From Albula goreensis (Eukaryota; Chordata; Actinopteri; Albuliformes; Albulidae): a DNA stretch of 64,000 nt. The DNA lies in contig CM040743.1 in NCBI GenBank assembly GCA_022829145.1, positions 29,253,646 through 29,317,645 on the forward strand, given 5' to 3'. Below, piece by piece: positions 45,207-56,593 of the stretch (positions within the stretch are counted from its first letter, which is position 1; the number at the start of each line of letters is the position of its first letter). Below the pieces are notes generated by a model. The model ran no database searches and was not told where the DNA came from. It saw only the letters and a list, made by a program, of their open reading frames with translations. The position numbers and the translations under genes were made by a program.

Positions 45207-47607
45207 CTCTACAGGTTCATTTATCAGCCTTTTTAGAGAGACAGAGAGATCTGAATTTTCAGACAGGGAAGACAAATAACTGCTATATTTACTTTGCACT
45301 ACAAGTAAGCAGTATTCTGTTTGATCAAAGATTATTCTCTCGCACATAAGCCATGTTTAACGATTGAATAGCTTTGAGTGACTGTTCACATTCAAGATGC
45401 TCAACATCATGAGGACGGGTCACGATAGTATATGAGAACAAAAAAAGAGAAGAACTCTTATTTTAATTGCAGACTCGAGAGGTATTCTTTGGTGTCAACT
45501 GCCAACCAATATAAGTTGCACAAGATAGTACCCTCGAGGTAGGAGTTTGTGGAAAATCTTAATTGTGGCTTCATTTCCTGAATGTGAAAAGTAGGGGGAG
45601 AAACGCTTTCATGTTCCTATCTTTTCCTGTCAGATAAGATTGTAAATTATAGAACTGCTTTTACTGAAGAAAAGGTTTTGAAGAAACAGTTTGTGATAAA
45701 GCATGCTACGCATGTGAGATATTCATGAATTACATTTTATATACTGGAGATCTTTATCATGGATAATAAGAATATAATCTTCCTTGATGTATATTATTTT
45801 TTCCTGAAAATTTTGAGTAAATAACTATGACAACCAATTATACAATGGATAATACTCTAATATAGCAAAATAGGATTAAAATAATGTTGGATATCAGAGG
45901 ACAAAATTTACCCCTTAGAGTAATGCTACCAGCCTTGCTAATTATTATCCATTGCCTGAAATGATTAATCTTAGCGAGAGATAATACAAGTCATGTCATT
46001 TTTGCACATTGTGGTTTTACTGAGAGATGAAAACAAAACTTAAAGCCTCCAGAGGTGGAAGGAGGTTGGCAGAATGATGAAGGGGGAGGTGAACTGGTAT
46101 GGGGGAGTTCTGTCAGTAGAAAAAGAGTTTAAGGGGGACACGGGTATGAGGAAGTATTGAAGATAGGATGAAGATGTATGAACATAGATGATGTACAAGC
46201 TGCTACTAGCTAATGCGACAGATTTCAAAACAATTAAACATCCTTTTAAGTGGATCTAGCCACAGCTGGCTCACTCGGATACCACACTGCATCATGTTCA
46301 CTCACAAATATATAGTGTCACCACATTAAATTAAACAAATAAAATGTATTACATCTTAAGTTTTTGACTGCTTTTCAGTAAGGACTGAACTGAAGGCATA
46401 CTTCAATTTATTACTCCCATATGCTTCATAGTAAAATAAGATACATATATCTGTGTAGGTTAAGTCATCAGCAACACCTGGTTTACAAAAGGAAAAAAAG
46501 ATGTCATCCTCATAAAAACAAATTGGGTGAGGTATTGACCTGACATGTAATAATTCCCATTGATCTATTTCTGGCATGTTGGATTTGTTCATGTTTATTT
46601 TTGGGTTCAATTTTCCTAGATGCAATTAGGGCTGAGTGAGTGTAGTTGACTATTCAATTAGATGTTCATGAGACCCATAGCACTCATTTTTCCACACTAC
46701 AAGCAATTTAACTATATTTAATTTTACTACTGGGACACCAGCATGGACATGTGTAGAAGGAATAGAGTAGACTTATGCCGCTATCCACCTGGGGCTTATC
46801 CAAAAAAAATAAAAATTAAAATCATAAGTCACGCATTTTTGTTTTTAATTAATTAGTATTCATCCATGGTAGATAGACAGCTAAATAGCCATCCACAATG
46901 TTTTCCAAAATACATCCATTTTGCAGAGTCAGCAGCCGCAGAATGAGTCCATGGTAATCAAGTATGGTGACGACGCACTATAGCAGCGACGGAAATCGTT
47001 AACTAAAGCCTGCAAATATCCTTTTCTAGACATGACAGCACTAAGATAGAAGCATCAAGTTACACAAGAGGTCAGAGTAAGTTCCTTGATCCAAAATATG
47101 TGGAATGACAACAACAGCAGTTATAATTGCAAGCAAGGTGCATAAACGCCTCCTCCTCACTCACATTGACATGCTTGTTTTTTAATAAGAATATGGATTC
47201 TGACATAGCCTACCTTCCAATTTAAGTCAACACATTTTTTTTTTGAAGGTGGCTAGATCTTGTTTGTTCCGACACTTAACTGTAGCGGGAGATTTTTTCC
47301 AATTAAACAAAGTCCAAATGTAAAAGAATGTTGAATGCTAAAGAGGGTTAAATATAAAGAATAACTTTTGTTATCACTAGTAACATCTTTCATCGACTTG
47401 CAGCCGCAAGGGACACGGTGCTACTCCCTGCAGGTTGTAAGACTGACATTAACGCGTTTGTTGTGTAACTGATTCTCATGTTCAAGATAAATAATTTGAT
47501 ACAACTTTTACAAGATTGCTTATAATGGTAATATTTTGCTGATGGCTATAATAATAACACACATATTTTTGCACTTCTAGAGCCAAACAACAGTTATTCA
47601 TTCATGG
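45207..47607. other. Non-coding stretch
   Basis: No gene is supported. Open frames are at most 89 codons (46356-46625, minus) without domain. Bases 46900-47460 are somewhat richer in CpG-containing words than the flanks, but I assign nothing there. Confidence 0.45.
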
Positions 47608-47615
47608 CTAGGGAT

Positions 47616-48454
47616 TAGGGTTTGGCGATATGAAGAATATATCAGCAACTGCAGGTGGGCTGAATCCATCGCCAGGGGTTTTTTTTGCAAGTATTTTGCC
47701 GATTTAAAGTATTTTGGTTATTTAAATGTATACCCTCCTCAAAGTGGCAAGAATGAGGCAATATTTATTATGCAATTAAATGTGTCCTACAAATTCTTAT
47801 TGTTCAGCCTGAATATGGTCTAACCTTTGCTGACATGACACGTACAGTACTGTATGCCATTTTATTTGTTAAAGCCGACTATGTCCATTATTTCTTCTAC
47901 CATATGTCCCTTTCCAAACAGGTGACCAAATCAGTATTGTGCACAGCATATAGCCCCAGAAGATGGTATACCTAGCATTATAACCAAATTACAGTTTATT
48001 TGATAGCCTAGCCGATTGGTTCACTTTATCTGCTCTTCATAAATTGTGAAGGGTAATAATATTTACAGCTGTACTAAATATTCTCTCTGATGCTGTACTG
48101 CTGGCCAGAATCCAGAATTTTGGTGCCATGACTGACATGAGAGAAAAGCAGTTTTGTGAGGTTTCCACCAAGTTAGTGGATCCATGTCTCCATCTCTCGC
48201 CTTTTCCTTGAGATAGCTGTCCACCTCTGCAACTGCTCTCTGCTCTGGGGTGCAAGTAATCTAAGGTGGTGCGCTGTTGCAGCGGACCCATGAGGATCAT
48301 AACTACAACAACAATAATGCAACTGTTTATACCCCCTGTAGAATTTTGCAACATTTGCCTCTCCTACTCACTATCCACACTTGGGAAACATCAGCAACTG
48401 CCGGTTATGATGATGGATGCTGATAGGAAAATGTAGTCATATCGCCCAACCCTA
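47616..48454 (-). mobile_element. hAT element, internally deleted (839 bp)
   Basis: The left end TAGGGTTTGGCGATATGA and the right end, reverse complemented (TAGGGTTGGGCGATATGA), form inverted termini. They are flanked by ctagggat (47608-47615) and ctgggcat (48455-48462), an 8-bp duplication with two mismatches, the length hAT elements make. Subterminal 'cagcaactgc' motifs also occur in inverted form near both ends. The interior keeps only the 3' part of a transposase, read on the minus strand, so most of the coding region was deleted, as in MITE precursors. Confidence 0.85.
48045..48245 (-). pseudogene. hAT transposase C-terminal (hATC) remnant
   Basis: One minus-strand frame reads AEVDSYLKEKARDGDMDPLT then WWK (about 48160-48230), the lead-in to the dimerisation domain of ZBED-like hAT transposases. 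A frameshift follows, and another frame gives SSTASERIFSTAVNIIT (about 48060-48110), matching the family block 'TSVPSERVFSTAGNIVT'. In this protein family the C-terminal domain mediates dimerisation. The remnant lies inside the hAT termini at 47616 and 48454, confirming the element class. Non-functional. Confidence 0.8.
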
Positions 48455-48462
48455 CTGGGCAT

Positions 48463-50136
48463 GGAGATTGAAACCTGGCTCTACAATGGAAGGGATTGTA
48501 CATCCCCAAAATCTGAACTGATAAGAAATGACCTTATTGAGACTGCTATTGAGACTAGCAGGTCCCATGTTATAAAATATTTGTCCCTGATGATTATTTC
48601 TCATAAACAAAGCTCAACAATTGTTTTATACATGGATGTTCATGCATAGTTCATAGCATATAAATTAATCTCCCAAATGTTTGTGTTTTTTTGATTATAT
48701 TTAAACCAGCTGCATTATTGGTTTATTCAAAATGAAGATGTGCCAATTTATCCTTTTTTGTTTCGCATTTTACTGGCAGATGGTTGTGCAAATTCAACAA
48801 ATGTCACAATGTCGTCACCCAGTTCACTGTGAAAGGCTTACATCCATTGGCCAATGTTGAGTCAGACTGGTTTAGATTCATTCCTCTTATTATAAACAAT
48901 AAGTGTAATATTTTATGTCCATGTTCAGACAAATTATAGTGACATTTTTTATATGCAGCTGAACCCGATGCAGTCCACCTAGATGAGGTTTCATTTCAGC
49001 TGCCAGCCGTTATCTTTTGTGGTCACGTTGAATGAAACCCAGGATATTATGTGCAGTTGATGTGAGCCTCTGGATTTTTAAAAAACATGAATGGTAATTA
49101 TGTCGACATCTGCTATTTTCAGTGTCTCCAAAATATTCAGTTAATATAGTCTTGTCAGTGTTGCTATTACACTTAATGAGAATTTGTTTGCAGTGTGAAA
49201 ATAATGAGTGTGTTCATTAATCTTGTTAAAATTAATGAATAAAAGACCCATTTCAGAATGCAATGTTAATATAAATACTGTGGTGGAGTTTCTTCCATTA
49301 CCGCTGAATGATGCATATGAATGCTACGCAAATTGCACTGCAATAGAGTGGAAATATTTGTAAAATGTAGAAACATTGGCAAACATCATTATCGTAACAA
49401 ACAAGGTTATTATCAATTAGCATCTTTTCTACCATTAGACGTACCGTGAAGTGTAAAGCCATTCTTGCTTTGAAGGACAGCATCTCTTTCGAAATAATTA
49501 CTTGAGGTGACTTCCCGCATCAAATGGCCACACTTATTATATTTTGAATTTAGATTGATATGTAATTTTTCCCAGCATTCTGTAAATCCCAGCATTGAGA
49601 TGTAGCATTAGCACTTGCTGATATATTATTACCATGTTAAATCCTGTTCTGTCGTCTTAATCTATGTTGTTACCTTTTTTGGCCACTGCACCTCAACCAC
49701 AGAAAAAAATTGCTTTAGTTTACTTAGTTTTCCAGTATATATACATATACATTAACACATAACACATTTTTTCTCCCACCTTAAGTTCTCTCTACACTGA
49801 TCACACCAAGAGCACTTCAGCTGAGGACATGGACTATGCACTTACAGACCACACAGTATTCCAAGAGTGATTTCACCCATGACTATGGGACTGATGCTGA
49901 ACACGTTCATTGACTGAGCCACTGGAGAGTCATAAAATGTGTGGTTTTTTCATAAAACGCTTTGATATACAGTCCAAAGAGCATTAAAAATAATCCTGTC
50001 CTTCACTTCCATGGATGATGAGTCAAGATGTCAGAAAGAACCATCTGAAGTTTGGAGCTGATTATGTAGATCAAACAGCTTCAATCTGTGTTTCACTATA
50101 TCTAGATACAACTCTCCAATGTAAACTCAAAACGAT
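48463..50136. other. Non-coding stretch
   Basis: AT-rich, with no gene. Bases 49250-49620 are of mixed composition with several TAAT- and ATTA-type words, a possible regulatory texture only. Open frames are at most 62 codons. Confidence 0.45.
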
Positions 50137-50185
50137 ATTACATTACAGGCATTTAGCAGACTCTCTTATCCAGAGTGACTTACAA
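50137..50185. repeat. Teleost 'tttagcag' short repeat, copy 2
   Basis: 'attacattacaggcatttag' then 'cagactctcttatccagagt', then gacttacaa. This is a close match to a short element dispersed widely in teleost genomes. Diverged copies are at 22770 and perhaps 20834. Only about 50 bp is recognisable. Confidence 0.6.
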
Positions 50186-51051
50186 CACAAAGTGCATTTC
50201 TTTTGGGACAAGGGTGTTAAAGTGCTAGAGGAGGTAAAAGTCTCAAGTGCCAGGAGCATTGACTAAACCCTATGGATGACCTGTTGACCTACATTACCTG
50301 TTATGTAATAAACTGACAGATAAATAGAACCATGTTGTAGAGGTGAGGCATGAAAATATCCTGTCTCTTGGTCTATTTTGGCTAGTTATATATATATACT
50401 ATATTACTATATTATGTACTATAGACTAGTTAATTTACATGAGCATATATTGGTATCACTGCACAACTAGCTAGCTTTGCTTTCTTTAGTGTTGAGTGTG
50501 CTACATCCATTAGTCCATTGTTTCTCTCATAAAACAGACTTGCAACCACCACTAGGAATCTTTCCTAGCTGAATTAGCTTTACAATTAGTTAATTGGTCA
50601 AATTGTCTCCCTTACTGATAGTGCAAAGGTACACTCCTTTGACAAATTTTGTTTGTATATAGAAGCTTTTCCCCTCCATTGAAAGTGTGAACTGTTTTGG
50701 TTTATTGCTTTCTGTTTTGCATCCAAGTTTGAAATTGAAAATATGCAATTACAATGCTAATTTCTGGGTTTATTCCTCATTGTGTTGACTGATGTTTCAA
50801 TAACTCTTAGTTCTGTATCCCTGGGGTGCTTCTGGAGTTTCCTTTTTAGGCCCACCATTGCTGCAGCACCCTCAATTAGGACAGCACACATAACCCTGCA
50901 TCCTCAAAACAACATCTTCTGCAATGCTTTTCTTGCACTCTATTCTTACAGCTGAAATGCACATGCATTGAACTGGACAGCACAAGCATCCAAATAAGCA
51001 ATGGACTGACTATTTCACAATGATGACTGAGGCTCCCCCCCCGACCCCCTG
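50186..51051. other. Non-coding stretch
   Basis: AT-rich unique sequence. A C run (51036-51042) precedes the hairpin at 51052. No gene. Confidence 0.5.
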
Positions 51052-51091
51052 GCCAATGCCAGCTATGATTTGTCCAATAGTTGGCATTGGC
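51052..51091. other. 15-bp hairpin
   Basis: GCCAATGCCAGCTAT (51052-51066) pairs with ATAGTTGGCATTGGC (51077-51091). All 15 positions pair, one as G-U in RNA, around a 10-nt loop. Both arms carry NFI-like half sites (TTGGC/GCCAA). Confidence 0.7.
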
Positions 51092-51257
51092 ACAATCAAG
51101 ACTGGAGCCAGACCTCAGGATGCATCATACCACTGAGAACTACTTCTTTAGCTGCAGGTGCCACTTAGGAGACTGGCTTCCAGAAACATGACAAAACACA
51201 GGGTGCCCAACTGCAGGGTTACACTATTTGCAGATTCACAGCAGAGAACAGCCATAA

Positions 51258-51545
51258 AAGGCCAAAGTAGTTTACCTGAAGAAATACTCATGTAACGCAG
51301 TGATGAAGCAGGAGTTTGCCGACTAACTGGTTAGTAACTTAACAGGATAGCTACAGCACACCTGTAATATATGCAAAAATGTCTCACAGTAGAAAATAAT
51401 TTTAGGAGGAAGTCCAAAAATGTACTTTTACTGTATTACAGATTATGGCAATTAACACTCTCACTGATGTCATTTTTTGGATTTGATTATTGTGCAAAAC
51501 AAAGGATATGATATTGATTGAAATGCTGCAATGAGTCAACTGATA
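51258..51545 (+). repeat. Unnamed interspersed repeat R2, copy 3
   Basis: The order of shared phrases follows the copies at 41.9-42.8 kb: 'gaagaaatactcatg', tttgccgactaactgg, 'taatatatgcaaaaa', 'aggaggaagtccaaaa', 'ctcactgatgtcattttttg', 'aaaggatatgatat', gcaatgagtcaa. Divergence is high. About 290 bp, no coding capacity. Confidence 0.55.
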
Positions 51546-54500
51546 TTAAAAACAAAACAAACTATATGAACTTAAGCAAATTGTGAGTGGTCAGTTGACA
51601 CTGAATTTACATGATGCTTTGGGAATTGCTGTATAGGAAGTGTCAACACTCTGTCACTAGGAAAATGCCACTGTCCTTGAAGTTGCCTGAAGTCATTCTC
51701 CTTTTCTGTCTGTTCTGCCCATTGTCATTAGAACTGTTACAGACAGTCTCAATCATGTCAAATGCATGGTTTAATCCAATAACAGCATGATATGACAGAT
51801 CACACAAATATCCAGGTACATCACTGTGTTCTACTGTACTGCAATCCCATTTAATAACTCCCATGGTGAGTGACAAACATCTTCAAATTCTCACATGTTC
51901 CGTTCATAATTTTTCATAAGTGACATTTTTCTTGATCATACACACAGAGATGAATATCAGTGACATCAAGGAAAAGCAACACTGTCTCATATTTAATGAC
52001 AGCTGCTCTGGAGAATAGTGTTACCAAACACTGACAGCGATTATGACTGTGTTCCAGCTAATGCATTAAAGTTTGTTATCCATTAAGAAATAATGGCTCC
52101 GAACTTTTCAACAATCTTTCCAGGAACCACAGAAACACCACACTTTAGTGTGTGGCACAAGGTAATGGACGACCAGGCAGATCGACACATATGCTTCTCT
52201 TCGGTTCTGTCAGTTAATGGAAACTAGTCCATAGGGATGGACACCAGGTTGCTAGTGACTGTAAGATGTTGGCTTTCTCTCCCTCCCTTCTCCAGATCTT
52301 TCATTTGCAAGCCGTTCATATATTGCAAGGCAAAAAAGCACAGGACATGTCCTCCCTTTTCCTTGAGGAGCGTTTAAAGAGCTGGAGACCTGGATTGAGG
52401 CCAGGCCATTACTTAGACATTAGGGTCCCCTTCCAGTTTCTTCCCCGTCCCATTATTGCTTGGCAATCCCCTGTCTCCAATGGCCACCAAGTGGGACTGG
52501 TGGAGGGAAGCAAGTGCTGACATGATCATAATCTAGTGCTACAGTGGGAAAGTGTAGAGGGAAAATCCATGCTTATCTAGCCTGGAGCTGGGGATAGTTG
52601 AAACAGCGACATCACAGACAACTCTCAGCTAAAAATAAAAACCCCGCATTCACAGTCACATCCTTCTGTTGACACATGTAAGGAAATCCAAATGAAGTAT
52701 TTCAAAATACAATTGAAAAGGTAAATTAATTCACACCGCTAATTCTTGTAAGTTATTCACATTTAAGGCCAGGTCAAAAATCCTGCAAATTATTATCAGT
52801 ACCGTTCATTCAGTTTCTCAGACTTCCTCCATATTTGTTTTATTCTTACCAAAACAAAGTATGCCAAACAAAGTACACAATGTAGAGCAAAAATGAAACA
52901 ATTCTAACATAAATGTATTTTGTCCACATGCAAGGAAGCAGCCTGAATGTGCCTTTTGCATTTATACTTTCTGATAACTTCAATTATTATTATTATGATG
53001 GTCCAGAGAAATGGATGCTCATATGGTGTTTTGTCCTGTGGAAATACAGCAAAGAGGTCTGAGGTGTACAGTACTGTAGCAGGGGGGTGGGGGCTGGGAT
53101 ATTGTGGAGACATCACAATGAAAAATGAAAACATTAAAAGATAAGTTCTCAGGGCCAAAGCAGAGGGAATACCTATAAGAAGCAATCAATCATCACTATA
53201 TAACAGGTACCACAACAGATTTCAGGAATCGCATAATAAACTTCTACTTGGAATATGTGGGGCAAGTTTTTTAGAGCTCACCAAAGTCACTATGTTAGCA
53301 GCCATTAGCTGTCACATTCGGATTTATTCCATGCCGTTTACACTGTTGTGCCACTCACTCTTACCCAGAATGCAACATCAGATACAACCGTTTTCTGTAA
53401 TGGCGAGGAGAAACAAGGCCCAGTTGCTCTTGTTAATGTGTTACTGGGGGGATGCAGCTAAATCTGAATCTACTAAGAATTATGAATTCAACCATATTTC
53501 AAATGTGATAAAAATATGTTTTGTCGCCAACATATCATTGCTGTTTTGTGCTTACATGTCATACAGCTACATATTTTATAAACTTGTGCACATGAACCAC
53601 TGTGTCCCTTGTGTATAATTTTTTGTTAAACTACCAGTGCATTCACAAGCTGTTCGCAGCTCTCCTCTCAAACTGCGAGACCTCTGGACCCTCTCATACT
53701 GCCTACGGCTCCCTTTCCTACTGCTGGTGTCTGACCTGGAGTGGCTGCACAAAGAATCGCCTCATTCCGCTGCCTCCTGCTACCCTCTCTTCTCTTGACA
53801 CAGCGCTAAAACCACAGCACATATAAAAAGGAATGTTACAGATTTCTTCCTAAAATAAAAACCTGCAATTGGAAATGTGGATGTACCATATAATTTAAAA
53901 AATGAATTTCATTACATATATACATATACATATATGTGCGTGTGTGTGCACATTTTTTCAGACATATTTCATTTTTACTTACTTTCATTTTATACTGAAC
54001 CAATGCAGACAAGCACCTGATGTGGGCCAGCTGAATGACAGGCACTCTAGCACTGCATGTGCCATTTAGTTAAGATTTGGACTGAGATATATTCCACACT
54101 GCTTGGACTGAAAAGAGCTGAGCACATAGCAATCAATTCCAAAGATAATAAAAGGCAATTCTGAGGTAATACAGCAAAGATTTTATGTTTAGTGTATTTC
54201 TCATTGTACTTTCTTGTTTTGCTATGACTGCATTGTGACCCTTGAAGCATTTCCTAGTGAAATACTAGGTACAGTTTGTGGAGCCTACATGTTTATTTGT
54301 GAAACAAATGTAATGTCAAAAGATATGGAGATGACTGAATAAATACTCAGTTTATTATGAAGTATCCCTGCAAATCATACCAAATAATTTTCATGCATGT
54401 CATCCATCCCTGCTAAAATAATATTCCCAAAGCATGGGGAGGACCTTGAATAGATTCCAGTTTGTTTTTGTTTTTTTTCCCCATATGTTGAGAATGTTGT

Positions 54501-56468
54501 ACAAACCTTGTAACTAATGAACATTTTATTGTTCCAAATAAATTCTTCCGATGTCACAAAACAATTTTTTATCATTCAATCATGAAAAGCCATCATGGAA
54601 AATGTGTCAAATTTACTCAAAGAAAGTTATGAATGAAAAATACGGAATCAAAAATTCAACATTGCCAAAACCCCTAACAAAAATAACAAAAATGAACACT
54701 GGCAACTCCTTGTGTGAACTGGAGTAACTGAATAACATTGTCAGGTCATGCCTGTGAAACTCTCTCTTAATTAAAACTTGAATTCTATGCTATTGACATT
54801 TACTCTAACATTCCTAATGTTCCAAGACAGTTCTGAGAACCAATTAATAATAAGCAATACATTGTAGTTACAACATATATGCTTATTATACTTGATAACG
54901 CAAGGTCTCTTTCTTGTTCTTTATGTATTCATGCTGTTAATTGACGACTTATGGTCACTAAAACAATATACCAGTAAGTTTTGGTTTTAGCTTTTAGTCT
55001 TATTAAGTAATACACTGATTTATTTACTAGGACACACAGAGATCTGAACTAAATCACCAAGCACAAGGGCGAAAATATTAATTCCCAACAGAAATGCTGA
55101 CATGCCTATAAAAGACTGGCTTTTCCTGCGGGTTTCTATGTAATCAAACTATTAAAGCTTTACATTAAGTGCTTGCATGATAAATAGCATTACATTATGT
55201 GGTTTAATCATTTAAAAGTAATGCAAAGTCTGACAATGTATGACCTTTGGTCTAGTTTTAAATCATTTGTATGAAATATTCTTATCTAAGTACCAGCAGT
55301 GAAGCCATATTTTAAAATTACTCACATGAATCCCTCAGGCAAAATGTGACTTCAGTAAGAAGTCTTTTAACTGTGTGCAAGGAGAAATCAATTATGTTGC
55401 TACGCACAAAACAATTTTTTTCGCATCTGGAAAAAAAACGTGCACTAACGTTTTTTTGTTCCCCCACACCTTTTAATACAAAAAGCTATCACTAATAAAG
55501 TATTACATAAGAATCCTTTTTTCTCTTGTCCCTTTTATTCTGTTTAATTTTTCATTAGCGGGTCACATTAAAGTCCCATTTCCTGCCTATTCCCACTGCC
55601 CAGGCTTACCAGCGGTAATTTGATTGGAACGAAATGCTAAGGAAACTAGCATATAATGAAGAAGCCACTGTCTGATAATCGAGACCATTAAAAAAATAAT
55701 CCGTCTTGTGCATGTCTGCCGAACATTTTACCCAGTGCTGTTTATGTTCAGCTCGTCCCTGCAAAGCAAGACATAGATAATGCTAAACCTTTGTTTCACA
55801 AATCAATCTCCAATTATTGTTTTAGTTAATGCAGAGAAATCAAAATAGGGAGGTCCTTTGTCAAATAGGGATTTATCAAATCAGTGATGCAATGATAAGT
55901 AGAAATAAAACAGAGTATGTCCAGCCAATTCAAGTGGATCTCCAAAAGTTCTATTGGGTACAAACAGATGAGTATCCAGCTTACATTTGACAGCAATTAC
56001 AGATTTAACTAAGGACTGTTAAAAGATTTAAGTCATTATACTCCCTTTTGAGACAGTAGATGCACTGGATTGTTTATGCGATGGTAAATACTTTGGTTCT
56101 TGGCGTTTTTCAGTGTCTGTTTCCATGTTAAATTAGGCATAACAGCTGCCGAGGTTGGCAGAAGTAAATACCCGACCTGATGGTGAGATCTGACAGGCAG
56201 TCTCTCATAAGGGGAAGGACTAGCATGGCCCTGGTGACTGGCCAGTATTAAATTATTCAGAAAATAATGGGGGTCCAGGAAAACGTGGCACTGAGGGCGG
56301 TCACTGTGAGAAGTGCTGTGATATCAAAATAAATTACTCTCCTATGCAAAAAGTGTTAACTGTACCTCTGACCAACACTCAAGCCCCACCCCCTTCCCCC
56401 AAGCACCATAGGATTTAATTATTAAAATGAAAGCCTGTAAACTAAGCAATCTGGTTTAGGCAATGTGG
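51546..56468. other. Long non-coding stretch
   Basis: About 4.9 kb with no supported gene. An (ATT)n-like patch lies at about 52985-52997. Bases 53640-53820 are GC-richer and T/C-skewed. Bases 55550-55830 have a mixed, non-repetitive texture. Open frames reach 108 codons (53292-53618) without a domain. Confidence 0.45.
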
Positions 56469-56593
56469 CACGGCAGCACAACAGGAAAAATGCGGAAGTA
56501 CAAAGCCACTTGCTCCTCTGACGTAATAAAGAGACATAGAAGCACGACAGGAGTGTTCTCTGAAAACAAATGGAAGTGCCATGCAAATTATGG
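56469..56593 (-). repeat. Unnamed interspersed repeat R1, copy 2
   Basis: This is the reverse-oriented partner of 23413-23540, colinear throughout. On the minus strand it begins ccataatttgcatggc and ends 'gttgtgctgccg'. The frame starting MALPFVFREH on this copy parallels MELPFVFREH on the other. Confidence 0.7.
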
